A stretch of 36,370 bases of DNA from IMG/VR virus record IMGVR_UViG_3300006802_000244, positions 1 through 36,370 of that record. One strand, given 5' to 3'. Positions 21,769 through 29,199 of this stretch are shown here, in pieces (the first letter of the stretch is position 1; each line of letters starts with the position of its first letter). The translations under genes were made by a program, and so were the position numbers. The DNA comes from a virus. A model generated the notes under the pieces. That model saw only the letters and a program-made list of their open reading frames with translations, was not told the origin of the DNA and searched no databases.

Positions 21769-24255
21769 ATGAAAAAAATGGTACCCAAAGTAAAGTTGAT
21801 ACTTAGAGAGGCTTTTAAAACTTCTTCTAGGTTGGGTGATATGAAGATTAAACCTGAACACATAATACTTTCGTTATTAAATGATTATGATAATAAAGTG
21901 TTAGACGTTTTGACGGAGATGGGCACTGACATTGAGGACTTGTCTTCTACACTAGAAGGTTATATACTTTATAAAACAATAAATCCGATGACAGAACTTA
22001 AACTGTTACCACTAAGTGAATCATCTAAAAACGCCATAAGTACGGCGGAATTAGAATCGGATAAATTAAAAGATGAATTTATAAGTACAGAACATCTGTT
22101 CTTAGCTATATTAAAAAATAAAACACTAGAGGGGACTCGTGTTTTGGGTAATAAAGGAATTACCTATAAAACATTTAAAGAAACACTAATACAAATAAAA
22201 ACAGAAAATATGAGCATGACTGGAGATTTTGATGAATTGGATGATGACTTCGGAAAGAAAATGAAGAAGAACACCAAATCCACAACACCCGTACTAGATA
22301 ACTTTGGTAGGGATATAACTAAATTAGCTGAAGAAGGAGCTATTGACCCGATTATTGGTAGGGACGAAGAAATTGAAAGAGTTTCACAAATCTTAAGTAG
22401 ACGTAAAAAGAATAACCCTATTCTTATCGGAGAACCTGGAGTTGGTAAAACAGCTATAGTTGAAGGGTTGGCTTTAAAAATTGTAAACAAAAAGTGTCCT
22501 AGAATCTTATATAACATGAGAGTTGTGTCTTTAGATTTAGGTTCTTTAGTTGCCGGAACAAAGTATAGAGGCCAATTTGAAGAAAGGATGAAAGGTATTA
22601 TGCAAGAACTTGAAAAGGTTGATGATGTAATATTATTCATTGATGAAATCCACACTATGGTTGGTGCTGGTAACGCCGCAGGTTCAATGGATGCTTCTAA
22701 CATGTTAAAACCAGCTTTAGCTAGAGGTGAAATTCAATGTATTGGAGCCACAACTCTTGATGAATTCCGTGAAAACATTGAAAAGGACGGTGCCTTAGCG
22801 AGGAGATTTCAACAAGTTATTGTTGACCCGCCGTCTTTAGAAGATACATTAGTAATCCTTAATAACATTAGAGAAAGATATGAAGACCATCACAAGGTTA
22901 AATACTCTGATGAAGCTATTGAGGCTTGTGCTAAATTAGCTGATAGATATATCACAGATAGAGAACAACCGGATAAGTCAATTGATATTTTGGATGAGGT
23001 GGGTGCTAGAGCACAGGTGAATATAAAACCACCAAAATCTATTTTAGACTTAGAGGGTAAGATTTCTGAAATCGGTATTGAGAAGGTAAATGTTGTTAAA
23101 TCACAAAGATATGAGGAAGCAGCAAGATTACGTGATGAAGAGAGAAAGTTACTAGAAGAGTTGGAAGAGGCTAATCGTAAATGGAATACTGAATCGGATA
23201 AATCTAGAAAACTTATTGAAGCTGAAGAAGTCGCTAAAGTTGTCGCGATGGTTACAGGTATCCCTGTTAGTAAGGTAGGTTCTGATGATTTGAAAAGACT
23301 TGTAAGTATGGATTCTGACCTTAAATCTAAGGTTATTGGACAGGATGAGGCTATTGAACAAATCTCTATGGCAATCAAAAGAAGTAGAATGGGTATTAGA
23401 AGTACCGACAAACCAATGGGGTCATTTATATTCCTAGGACCAACAGGTGTAGGTAAAACACATTTAGCTAAGATGTTAGCTGAAAACGTTTTCGGTACTG
23501 AGGAAGCTTTAATTAGAGTTGATATGTCTGAATACATGGAGAAACACGCTGTATCTAAATTGGTTGGAGCACCTCCAGGATATGTCGGTTATGAAGAGGG
23601 TGGACAACTAACGGAAAAAATTCGTAGAAAACCATACTCAGTGGTGTTGTTGGATGAGATTGAAAAGGCACATCCTGACGTTTTTAACATCCTGTTACAA
23701 TTATTAGATGAAGGTCACTTAACAGATGGTTTAGGTAGAAAAGTGAATTTCAAAAATACCATGATTATTATGACATCTAACGTAGGAGCTAGAAAACTAC
23801 AAGATTTTGGTACAGGTGTTGGTTTTGGAACTAAAACTAAACTTGAAGCTCACGACGAATTAGTTAGTGATGTTATTGAAGACTCGTTAAAGAAAGCATT
23901 CTCACCTGAGTTCTTAAATAGACTAGATGATGTGATTGTATTCAAGAAACTAGATAAAGAGGGTATTGGTAAAATTGTTGAATTACCACTTAAAGACTTA
24001 ACATCTAGAATTAAGGAGATTGGTTATGATGTTAAGGTTTCTAAAAAATTAAAGGACCATTTAGTTGAGGTAGGTTATGACGAAAAATATGGAGCTAGAC
24101 CATTAAATAGAGCTATTCAAAAGTATGTTGAAGACCCAATAGCTGAAGAGTTATTAAAAGGTGAAGCTCAAGAAGGTGACACTATTAAAGTTGGGTACCG
24201 AGACAACGATGTGTTTGTTGAGATAGTTAAACCTAAAAGTGAGACTACCGAGTAA
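21769..24255 (+). CDS. clpC: ClpC-type AAA+ unfoldase
   Basis: An 828-aa full-length Clp/Hsp100 ATPase that unfolds proteins. It has two Clp_N repeats (about 5-140), AAA-1 with Walker A GEPGVGKT (221-228) and ATTLDEFRENIEKDGALARR, a short UVR-containing middle domain (SQRYEEAARLRDEERKLLEE), AAA-2 with Walker A GPTGVGKT (557-564), and a C-terminal D2-small domain. The short middle domain marks it as ClpC rather than ClpB. The segment TGVGFGTK holds VGF (684-686) at the place of the ClpP-binding loop, so it may work with host ClpP. I chose the ATG at 21769; a TTG lies directly before it. It looks like a host-derived gene and has no cargo-like leader. Target proteins are unknown. Confidence 0.95.
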   Translation: MKKMVPKVKLILREAFKTSSRLGDMKIKPEHIILSLLNDYDNKVLDVLTEMGTDIEDLSSTLEGYILYKTINPMTELKLLPLSESSKNAISTAELESDKLKDEFISTEHLFLAILKNKTLEGTRVLGNKGITYKTFKETLIQIKTENMSMTGDFDELDDDFGKKMKKNTKSTTPVLDNFGRDITKLAEEGAIDPIIGRDEEIERVSQILSRRKKNNPILIGEPGVGKTAIVEGLALKIVNKKCPRILYNMRVVSLDLGSLVAGTKYRGQFEERMKGIMQELEKVDDVILFIDEIHTMVGAGNAAGSMDASNMLKPALARGEIQCIGATTLDEFRENIEKDGALARRFQQVIVDPPSLEDTLVILNNIRERYEDHHKVKYSDEAIEACAKLADRYITDREQPDKSIDILDEVGARAQVNIKPPKSILDLEGKISEIGIEKVNVVKSQRYEEAARLRDEERKLLEELEEANRKWNTESDKSRKLIEAEEVAKVVAMVTGIPVSKVGSDDLKRLVSMDSDLKSKVIGQDEAIEQISMAIKRSRMGIRSTDKPMGSFIFLGPTGVGKTHLAKMLAENVFGTEEALIRVDMSEYMEKHAVSKLVGAPPGYVGYEEGGQLTEKIRRKPYSVVLLDEIEKAHPDVFNILLQLLDEGHLTDGLGRKVNFKNTMIIMTSNVGARKLQDFGTGVGFGTKTKLEAHDELVSDVIEDSLKKAFSPEFLNRLDDVIVFKKLDKEGIGKIVELPLKDLTSRIKEIGYDVKVSKKLKDHLVEVGYDEKYGARPLNRAIQKYVEDPIAEELLKGEAQEGDTIKVGYRDNDVFVEIVKPKSETTE

Positions 24256-24260
24256 AAGAA

Positions 24261-24286
24261 AACCCCCTCATTGAGGGGGTTTTTTA
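24261..24286. terminator. Bidirectional terminator between clpC and DHH gene
   Basis: AACCCCCTCA pairs with TGAGGGGGTT over a tiny loop, flanked by A's on one side and T's on the other. It ends clpC on the plus strand and the DHH phosphoesterase on the minus strand. Confidence 0.92.
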
Positions 24287-24288
24287 TT

Positions 24289-25728
24289 TTAATCTTCCGT
24301 GGCTAAATCAACACTCCTATCAGTATCGATTCGTCTTTTTAGTTCTGAGTAAAATTCTCTAGCTATCCTTTTTAACCAATCGACACCATCTTTACCGAAA
24401 TACATTAGTCCTGATATGTTTGTGATACATTTATGACCACCTGAGTTTGCTTGAATCATGTCCCAACCACTAATAGATAACATACTAAGAGCTTTCTTTT
24501 CTTTATCACCTAACCTAGAATATGGTTTAGATAATACATTTTTTATAGCGTTCTGCCACCTTTCAACAGTGTAATCAGGTGAAGAACCTTTAGGTACTGT
24601 ATCTAAACCCCTTATACCACCTTCAGTTTCGTGGAATAAAGCCACCATATCGTTATAAGTGAAACCAACACTGTTGTCTTCATCAAAAGATTTATGTTTT
24701 TCACCAAAATATTTTATCGTATCTAATGTTATAGTGTAATCTTTTAGTTGTGATTCAAATTTAGAAAGTACTTCCTGAGCTATCTCACCTAAATTAACAC
24801 CTTTCAATGACCTAGATGCTTGGAATGGGTTACATGACGATTGCATTAAACCTAAAGGCCATACAATTATTAAGAAATTTGCGTCAGGATTATTTTTAAA
24901 TGGTGTATACCTATCGTATGAACCAGGTTTAATCATAGAACCACCACCATATTGTGTGATAATACCATATTCCTCGTCATATTTAACTTTATCACTTTCT
25001 TTTTGTTTTTGGATATAATCTTCTTGGTGTCCTTTCATTATGTCTGGTGATGCATAACCTTTTTCTTTAGCTATTCTAACAATATCTAAGTATATAGAAA
25101 CTAAACTAGGGTTACTAGTCATAACCAATTCCTCTAAAAACCCAGGTTTATTTTTGTAAGCTAATAATAATTTATTCGCTACAAGACCCATTAACATCCT
25201 ATTACGTGTTATATCCTCTTCTTTGTCTAATTTAAAGATATATCTCATAATGTCTTCAGGTTTAACACCCATCTCTACGAAATTAGCCGAATCAACTGTA
25301 GATATTGTTTTGATATCTTTAGGTGGAAATACGTCTGTAGTCATTATTTGGGATAAAGTCTCAACATTGGACCTAGAATGTCTAAAAGAAGTTGAGGCGT
25401 CTTTCTCAACCCCAACTTGTGTGTCGTGATGGTCGGTGTGAATTACGAACATAGGTTTTCCATGTGCAAAATCAACCAAAACAGGCATCACACTTCCTTT
25501 GGCTTCAGGTTTTTTAACCGCGAACTCTTTGTCACCGTATTGTATAATCTCAGCATCCACTGTTTCAATACCGTACTTCTTAAGGTACTCTCTCATAGCG
25601 ATGGCTGAAGTAACCCCGTCTAAGTCTTGGTGAAAATATATTTTAGCTTTATCGTATCTTTTAGCTATATCACGCATGTTTTGTAAACCAGACTCTAATA
25701 ATATGTTTTTTGGTACTATATAACTCAT
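24289..25728 (-). CDS. DHH-family phosphoesterase
   Basis: A 479-aa protein of the DHH phosphoesterase superfamily (RecJ, nanoRNase and cyclic-dinucleotide phosphodiesterases). Motifs are FHQDLDGVTSA (32-42), VDFAHG (85-90) and HTDHHDT (97-103, DHH at 99-101), then STVDSANF with a further Asp, and a C-terminal SGGHKC segment like the DHHA1 GGHxxA element. The substrate (ssDNA, short RNA or cyclic dinucleotide) cannot be read from sequence. The N-terminus MSYIVPKNILLESGLQ has L10-L11-E12|S13, like the proposed cargo leaders, and the gene carries the late motif (25745-25754), unlike other DNA-metabolism genes here. That makes it a possible packaged nuclease or signal-degrading enzyme, as inference. 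Confidence 0.85.
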   Translation of the reverse strand: MSYIVPKNILLESGLQNMRDIAKRYDKAKIYFHQDLDGVTSAIAMREYLKKYGIETVDAEIIQYGDKEFAVKKPEAKGSVMPVLVDFAHGKPMFVIHTDHHDTQVGVEKDASTSFRHSRSNVETLSQIMTTDVFPPKDIKTISTVDSANFVEMGVKPEDIMRYIFKLDKEEDITRNRMLMGLVANKLLLAYKNKPGFLEELVMTSNPSLVSIYLDIVRIAKEKGYASPDIMKGHQEDYIQKQKESDKVKYDEEYGIITQYGGGSMIKPGSYDRYTPFKNNPDANFLIIVWPLGLMQSSCNPFQASRSLKGVNLGEIAQEVLSKFESQLKDYTITLDTIKYFGEKHKSFDEDNSVGFTYNDMVALFHETEGGIRGLDTVPKGSSPDYTVERWQNAIKNVLSKPYSRLGDKEKKALSMLSISGWDMIQANSGGHKCITNISGLMYFGKDGVDWLKRIAREFYSELKRRIDTDRSVDLATED

Positions 25729-25744
25729 TTATCTTGATTTTTCT

Positions 25745-25754
25745 ATATAAATAT
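25745..25754 (-). promoter_or_regulatory. Proposed late motif for DHH phosphoesterase
   Basis: Coding strand ATATTTATAT, 16 nt before the ATG at 25728. Its first base overlaps the stop codon of the upstream DUF3310 gene. Confidence 0.55.
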
Positions 25755-25972
25755 CAAGAATCTTTAGATTCGGTCAAATCAATTAGTTTGTCTAAGTATT
25801 GTTTAGCCTTTTTTAAGTCTTGGAGTCCGTTTTTATGTCTCCAACGAGTAACGTATTTAACTATATTACCCTCAAAGAAGTCTAAACTCCATGAATGAGC
25901 GTAATCCCACATTTCAATACCCTCATTATAGTGTGAAGGGTGTACAACCTGTTCTTTTTCTTTATTTTCCAT
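25754..25972 (-). CDS. DUF3310 small phage protein
   Basis: A 72-aa protein matching the DUF3310 family found across phages. The pattern is VVHPSHYNEGIEMWDYAHSW (9-28), then EGNIVKYVTRWRHKNGLQDL (34-53) and KKAKQYLDKLI. The family is sometimes annotated as nucleotide kinase-related, but no catalytic motif is visible and the function is unknown. It faces the RecA-like gene across a 140-nt intergenic region. A possible minus-strand -7 box (TATTTTTG on the coding strand) lies at 26005-26012 with no clear -33. Confidence 0.88.
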   Translation of the reverse strand: MENKEKEQVVHPSHYNEGIEMWDYAHSWSLDFFEGNIVKYVTRWRHKNGLQDLKKAKQYLDKLIDLTESKDS

Positions 25973-26052
25973 AATTTTTTACTTATATTTGATTTTCTAT
26001 AACACAAAAATAAACATGTCACATAATAAAGTGAATTTTTTATACTTATTTG

Positions 26053-26082
26053 TTGTAGTTTAAGTAAAAAATTGTATATTTG
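26053..26082 (+). promoter_or_regulatory. Host-like promoter for RecA-like ATPase
   Basis: TTG (26053-26055), 19 nt, TATATTTG (26075-26082). This is the best match in the window to the Bacteroidota consensus. The ATG at 26113 is 30 nt downstream. Confidence 0.75.
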
Positions 26083-26112
26083 TAAGGTAATCACTAAAAA
26101 AACACTAAAAAT

Positions 26113-27048
26113 ATGTCAAAAACAGTTCAAAAAGTTAAAACGGTAAGATTAAGAGATTGTAATTTCCCAGATGAGGTGTTTATACCTTTAAAAACTGGTA
26201 AATTTATAGATAAAGTAACATCTAAAAAAGGTGGTACCATGCCAGCTACAATAACAGTTGTTGTTGGTGAACCTGGTTCAGGTAAGACAACACTTTTAGT
26301 TGATAAATTAGCTTCTATTGAAGAAAATAACCCTAATAAAAAGTGTCTTTATATATCTTCAGAGATGAATCCTATTGATAATATGGAATTGGCTGAAGAA
26401 TTACCACAACTAATGGATATTGAAGGTTTTTATTTAGCTGATTACGAAGACCCAAAGAAAGCTTTGGAGGATATTCTAAAAGAGGGGTGGGATTATGTTA
26501 TTATGGACTCTTTTATGGATGTAAAGGATAAAATAAAAGACTCTGATGGGTGTAAAATGTCATCTACAGCGGTTGAAACTTGGTTGATTGGTCTATTAGT
26601 TAGTCATACTAAAGGTGAAAACGACTTAAACAAATATACAGCCTTTGATGTGATACAACATATCACTAAAGGGGGTACTTACGCTGGGTCAACAAAGTTA
26701 AAACACAACACAACAGCTATGATGTTTGTCAGAATTGACCAACAAACTAATGAAAGATACTTGGTATACACTAAAAATCGTAGAGGAGACATCAATAAAA
26801 AGTTATATATTACATTAGGTGAGGATGGTTTAGACTTCAACTCTAAAAAATACAACGAATTGGAGAAGGCCTTGAGTATTCAGAAAGAAATGGATAAGTT
26901 TCAAGATGAAAACGATGACGCTTTAATGGATTTATTGTCGGATTCTGAGTTCAATGTAGACGAAAAAACTATTATAGAACAAGCTACTAACATAAGTGTA
27001 TCTTCTACAAAAAAAGAAGTAGAAAACTTAGAAGAAATAAACCACTAA
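26113..27048 (+). CDS. RecA/RadA/DnaB-superfamily ATPase
   Basis: A 311-aa P-loop ATPase with a RecA-type core. Walker A is GEPGSGKTT (52-60), a strand-end CLYISSEM (78-85) resembles the second motif of the RadA/DnaB group, and Walker B is YVIMDSFMD (128-136). A Gly-rich loop (KGGTYAGSTKLKHN) and NRRGD follow. It is shorter than the replicative helicase and lacks a DnaB N-terminal domain or zinc finger. It could be a recombinase-like or helicase-like factor in replication. It lies with DUF932, UV endonuclease and ligase under host-like promoters, which fits DNA replication and repair. The ATPase class is firm; the exact role is not. Confidence 0.85.
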   Translation: MSKTVQKVKTVRLRDCNFPDEVFIPLKTGKFIDKVTSKKGGTMPATITVVVGEPGSGKTTLLVDKLASIEENNPNKKCLYISSEMNPIDNMELAEELPQLMDIEGFYLADYEDPKKALEDILKEGWDYVIMDSFMDVKDKIKDSDGCKMSSTAVETWLIGLLVSHTKGENDLNKYTAFDVIQHITKGGTYAGSTKLKHNTTAMMFVRIDQQTNERYLVYTKNRRGDINKKLYITLGEDGLDFNSKKYNELEKALSIQKEMDKFQDENDDALMDLLSDSEFNVDEKTIIEQATNISVSSTKKEVENLEEINH

Positions 27049-27051
27049 ACA

Positions 27052-27081
27052 TTGTTTTTCAATAAAAAAACACTATATTTG
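27052..27081 (+). promoter_or_regulatory. Host-like promoter for DUF932-like protein
   Basis: TTG (27052-27054), 19 nt, TATATTTG (27074-27081), 26 nt before the ATG at 27108. Confidence 0.72.
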
Positions 27082-27107
27082 TCTAATAATCTTTAAAAGT
27101 ATTTAAT

Positions 27108-28217
27108 ATGAATTACGGAAACTACGAACAATTTAAAAAAGAAGTAACAGATAACTACCCAATAAGAAAAAATTTAACTTTTTCTGAGTTAAATATTGAT
27201 TTTGAAGATGAGGATTCAAAATACGGTAACGTCGTTATGAATGGTAGACACCTGAAGTTGACAAGTAAGGCTTTTAAGTCTTTAATGAGAACTTTAGGTA
27301 TTAACGATTCTTTCATTCAGAAGTTTACCAACATCTTTGGTATGAGGTCTAAAAGTCAGTTGGTTAATGTGATTAAAAATAAAATGGCGGCACAGGATAA
27401 TAAAAGGGTTTCTATTTACGTACACCCTAAAAGTTTGAGTGTTGTAGCCATAACACCAACAGATAAACCTTATGTTTCACCAGATTTTTACTTTAATATG
27501 GTAGAAAACGTTATGAGTGATAATAATTTAGATGTTTCTAATATGAATTTAGATTCTGAAGGGAACGTATCAATCTCAACACTTAACACAGGATGGGGAT
27601 TTGATGTGGATGGTCTTAAAGACGAGTCTTTTAATACTGGTGTTATTATGACAGCTGGTCCTACTGAAGAAATAGCTGTTGACCCACATATTCTTAGACT
27701 TATTTGTACTAACGGTATGGTTGGTCCTAGAAGATTAGAAATGGGTCCTAGATTACAATCATCTTCTTTAGAGGACATCAATACTTTTATGGGTGAATTA
27801 AACGGTATTAAAGAACATAACCAACAATTTAAGTCTGTGTTTAAAGACCAAGTTAAGAAAATGAACTCTATCAACGCGTCTTACCACGAAATGGTGACAT
27901 TGAGAGATTTGGTTGAGGCTAAAGTGACTGATATCAATGACTCAAGAACTGAGGCTGTGTTAGATAGATTCTTCCCTATTAAAGAAGTTAGAAAACATTA
28001 CAACGATAAAGGTGTTTACCTTAGTAACTTAACTAAGAGACATCACAAAAATACCAAAACCAATATGACTACATGGGAGTTATTGAACTCTTTGACTGAT
28101 GTAGCGTCTCACGACTATGGGATGGGTATTGGTGAGTTGGCTAAAGCTGAATTAAAAAAACAATCTGGAATATATATGTTCAAAAAAGAGTTTGATACTG
28201 AATTTTTAGTGTCATAG
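27108..28217 (+). CDS. DUF932-like phage/plasmid protein
   Basis: A 369-aa protein that resembles the DUF932 (phage/plasmid-related TIGR03299-like) family. It has an N-terminal region binding LTSKAFKSLMRTLGI-like helices, a central beta-rich part (RVSIYVHPKSLSVVAITPTD), and the family block PHILRLICTNGMVGPRRLEM, followed by long helices and a C-terminal helical domain. The function of this family is not established. No catalytic motif or membrane segment is seen. It has its own promoter and a strong terminator, so it is expressed as a single gene, and its neighbours are replication and repair genes. Confidence 0.72.
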   Translation: MNYGNYEQFKKEVTDNYPIRKNLTFSELNIDFEDEDSKYGNVVMNGRHLKLTSKAFKSLMRTLGINDSFIQKFTNIFGMRSKSQLVNVIKNKMAAQDNKRVSIYVHPKSLSVVAITPTDKPYVSPDFYFNMVENVMSDNNLDVSNMNLDSEGNVSISTLNTGWGFDVDGLKDESFNTGVIMTAGPTEEIAVDPHILRLICTNGMVGPRRLEMGPRLQSSSLEDINTFMGELNGIKEHNQQFKSVFKDQVKKMNSINASYHEMVTLRDLVEAKVTDINDSRTEAVLDRFFPIKEVRKHYNDKGVYLSNLTKRHHKNTKTNMTTWELLNSLTDVASHDYGMGIGELAKAELKKQSGIYMFKKEFDTEFLVS

Positions 28218-28240
28218 TGTTAAATAGTGTGATAAAAAAA

Positions 28241-28272
28241 AACGGGTAGTTATTGTGACTATCCGTTTTTTT
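28241..28272 (+). terminator. Terminator overlapping the next promoter
   Basis: AACGGGTAGT (28241-28250) and ACTATCCGTT (28258-28267) pair with one G-U, around the 7-nt loop TATTGTG, followed by T's. The loop carries the TTG used as the -33 element of the UV endonuclease promoter. Confidence 0.88.
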
Positions 28273-28283
28273 GTTTATATTTG
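28253..28283 (+). promoter_or_regulatory. Host-like promoter for UV endonuclease
   Basis: TTG (28253-28255), 20 nt, TATATTTG (28276-28283). The ATG at 28288 follows after 4 nt, so the mRNA would be leaderless or nearly so. Confidence 0.68.
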
Positions 28284-28287
28284 TAAT

Positions 28288-29199
28288 ATGAAATTAGGAT
28301 ACGCTTGTATAAATATGACCCTTGGTTCACAGAAACCAAAAATCACTACTAATCGTGGGATGATTAGAAAAACTTTTGATTCTAAAGGTTTAACTTATGT
28401 TTCTGAGTTAGCGTTACAAAATGTACGTGACCTTGCAACTGTTGTGTCTTGGAATCACCGTAATGGTATACAGTTCTACCGTATGTCTTCAGATATGTTT
28501 CCTTGGATGTCGGAGTATGAATTTACAGATTTACCCGACCACGACAAAATTTCAAATATATTACGTGGTATTGGTACAATGGCTAACGAATATGGACAAC
28601 GTTTATCTTTCCATCCTGGTCCATTTAACGTCCTCTGTTCACCTAAACAAGACGTTGTAGACAAAACGGTTAGAGAACTTAATAAACACTCTCAAATCAT
28701 GGATATTATGGGTCTATCAACAACACCATACAACAAAATCAATATACATGTTGGTGGTGTTTATGGTGATAAACAATCTGCTTTACAACGTTGGTGTGAC
28801 AACTTCGAGTTACTCGACGACAACACCAAGTCACGACTTACTATTGAGAATGACGACAAGACTTCAGCTTATACTGTTCGTGACCTCATGTATATTCATG
28901 AAAATACTGGTATACCGATTGTTTTTGACTATCACCACCATAGTTGTCACCCTGATGGTATGTCACATAAAGACGCACTTACTTTAGCTGTATCAACATG
29001 GCCAACAGGTATCACACCAGCCGTACACGTATCAGAACCTCGTGACGACAAAAACCCACGTGCTCATCACGACTATATCCGTACTCAAGTTGACACTTAC
29101 GGTTTTGACATTGATATAATGATGGAAGCTAAAGCCAAAGAACAAGCTTTACTTGAGTATCGTACTTCTTTTGAAAATGTTTTAGTTGACTCTAATTAG
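28288..29199 (+). CDS. uvsE: UV damage endonuclease (UVDE/UvsE family)
   Basis: A 303-aa TIM-barrel endonuclease that nicks 5' of UV photoproducts as the first step of an alternative excision repair. Conserved blocks are LGYACINMTLGS (3-14), the LSFHPGPFNVLCSP segment (106-119, metal-binding His), INIHVGGVYGDK (151-162), LTIENDD (184-190) and IVFDYHHHSCH (211-221), then AVHVSEP near the C-terminus. Length is normal and the metal ligands appear complete, so it should be active. The frame is open upstream to 28255, but the ATG at 28288 gives the family N-terminus and lies just past the promoter. It ends in an 18-nt tail-to-tail overlap with the minus-strand 717-aa gene. Confidence 0.93.
   Translation: MKLGYACINMTLGSQKPKITTNRGMIRKTFDSKGLTYVSELALQNVRDLATVVSWNHRNGIQFYRMSSDMFPWMSEYEFTDLPDHDKISNILRGIGTMANEYGQRLSFHPGPFNVLCSPKQDVVDKTVRELNKHSQIMDIMGLSTTPYNKINIHVGGVYGDKQSALQRWCDNFELLDDNTKSRLTIENDDKTSAYTVRDLMYIHENTGIPIVFDYHHHSCHPDGMSHKDALTLAVSTWPTGITPAVHVSEPRDDKNPRAHHDYIRTQVDTYGFDIDIMMEAKAKEQALLEYRTSFENVLVDSN

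Noticed and set aside
22890-23537. Minus-strand open frames across clpC (215 and 179 aa)
   Set aside because: They lie fully inside a highly conserved gene in the antisense direction and show no recognisable protein features.
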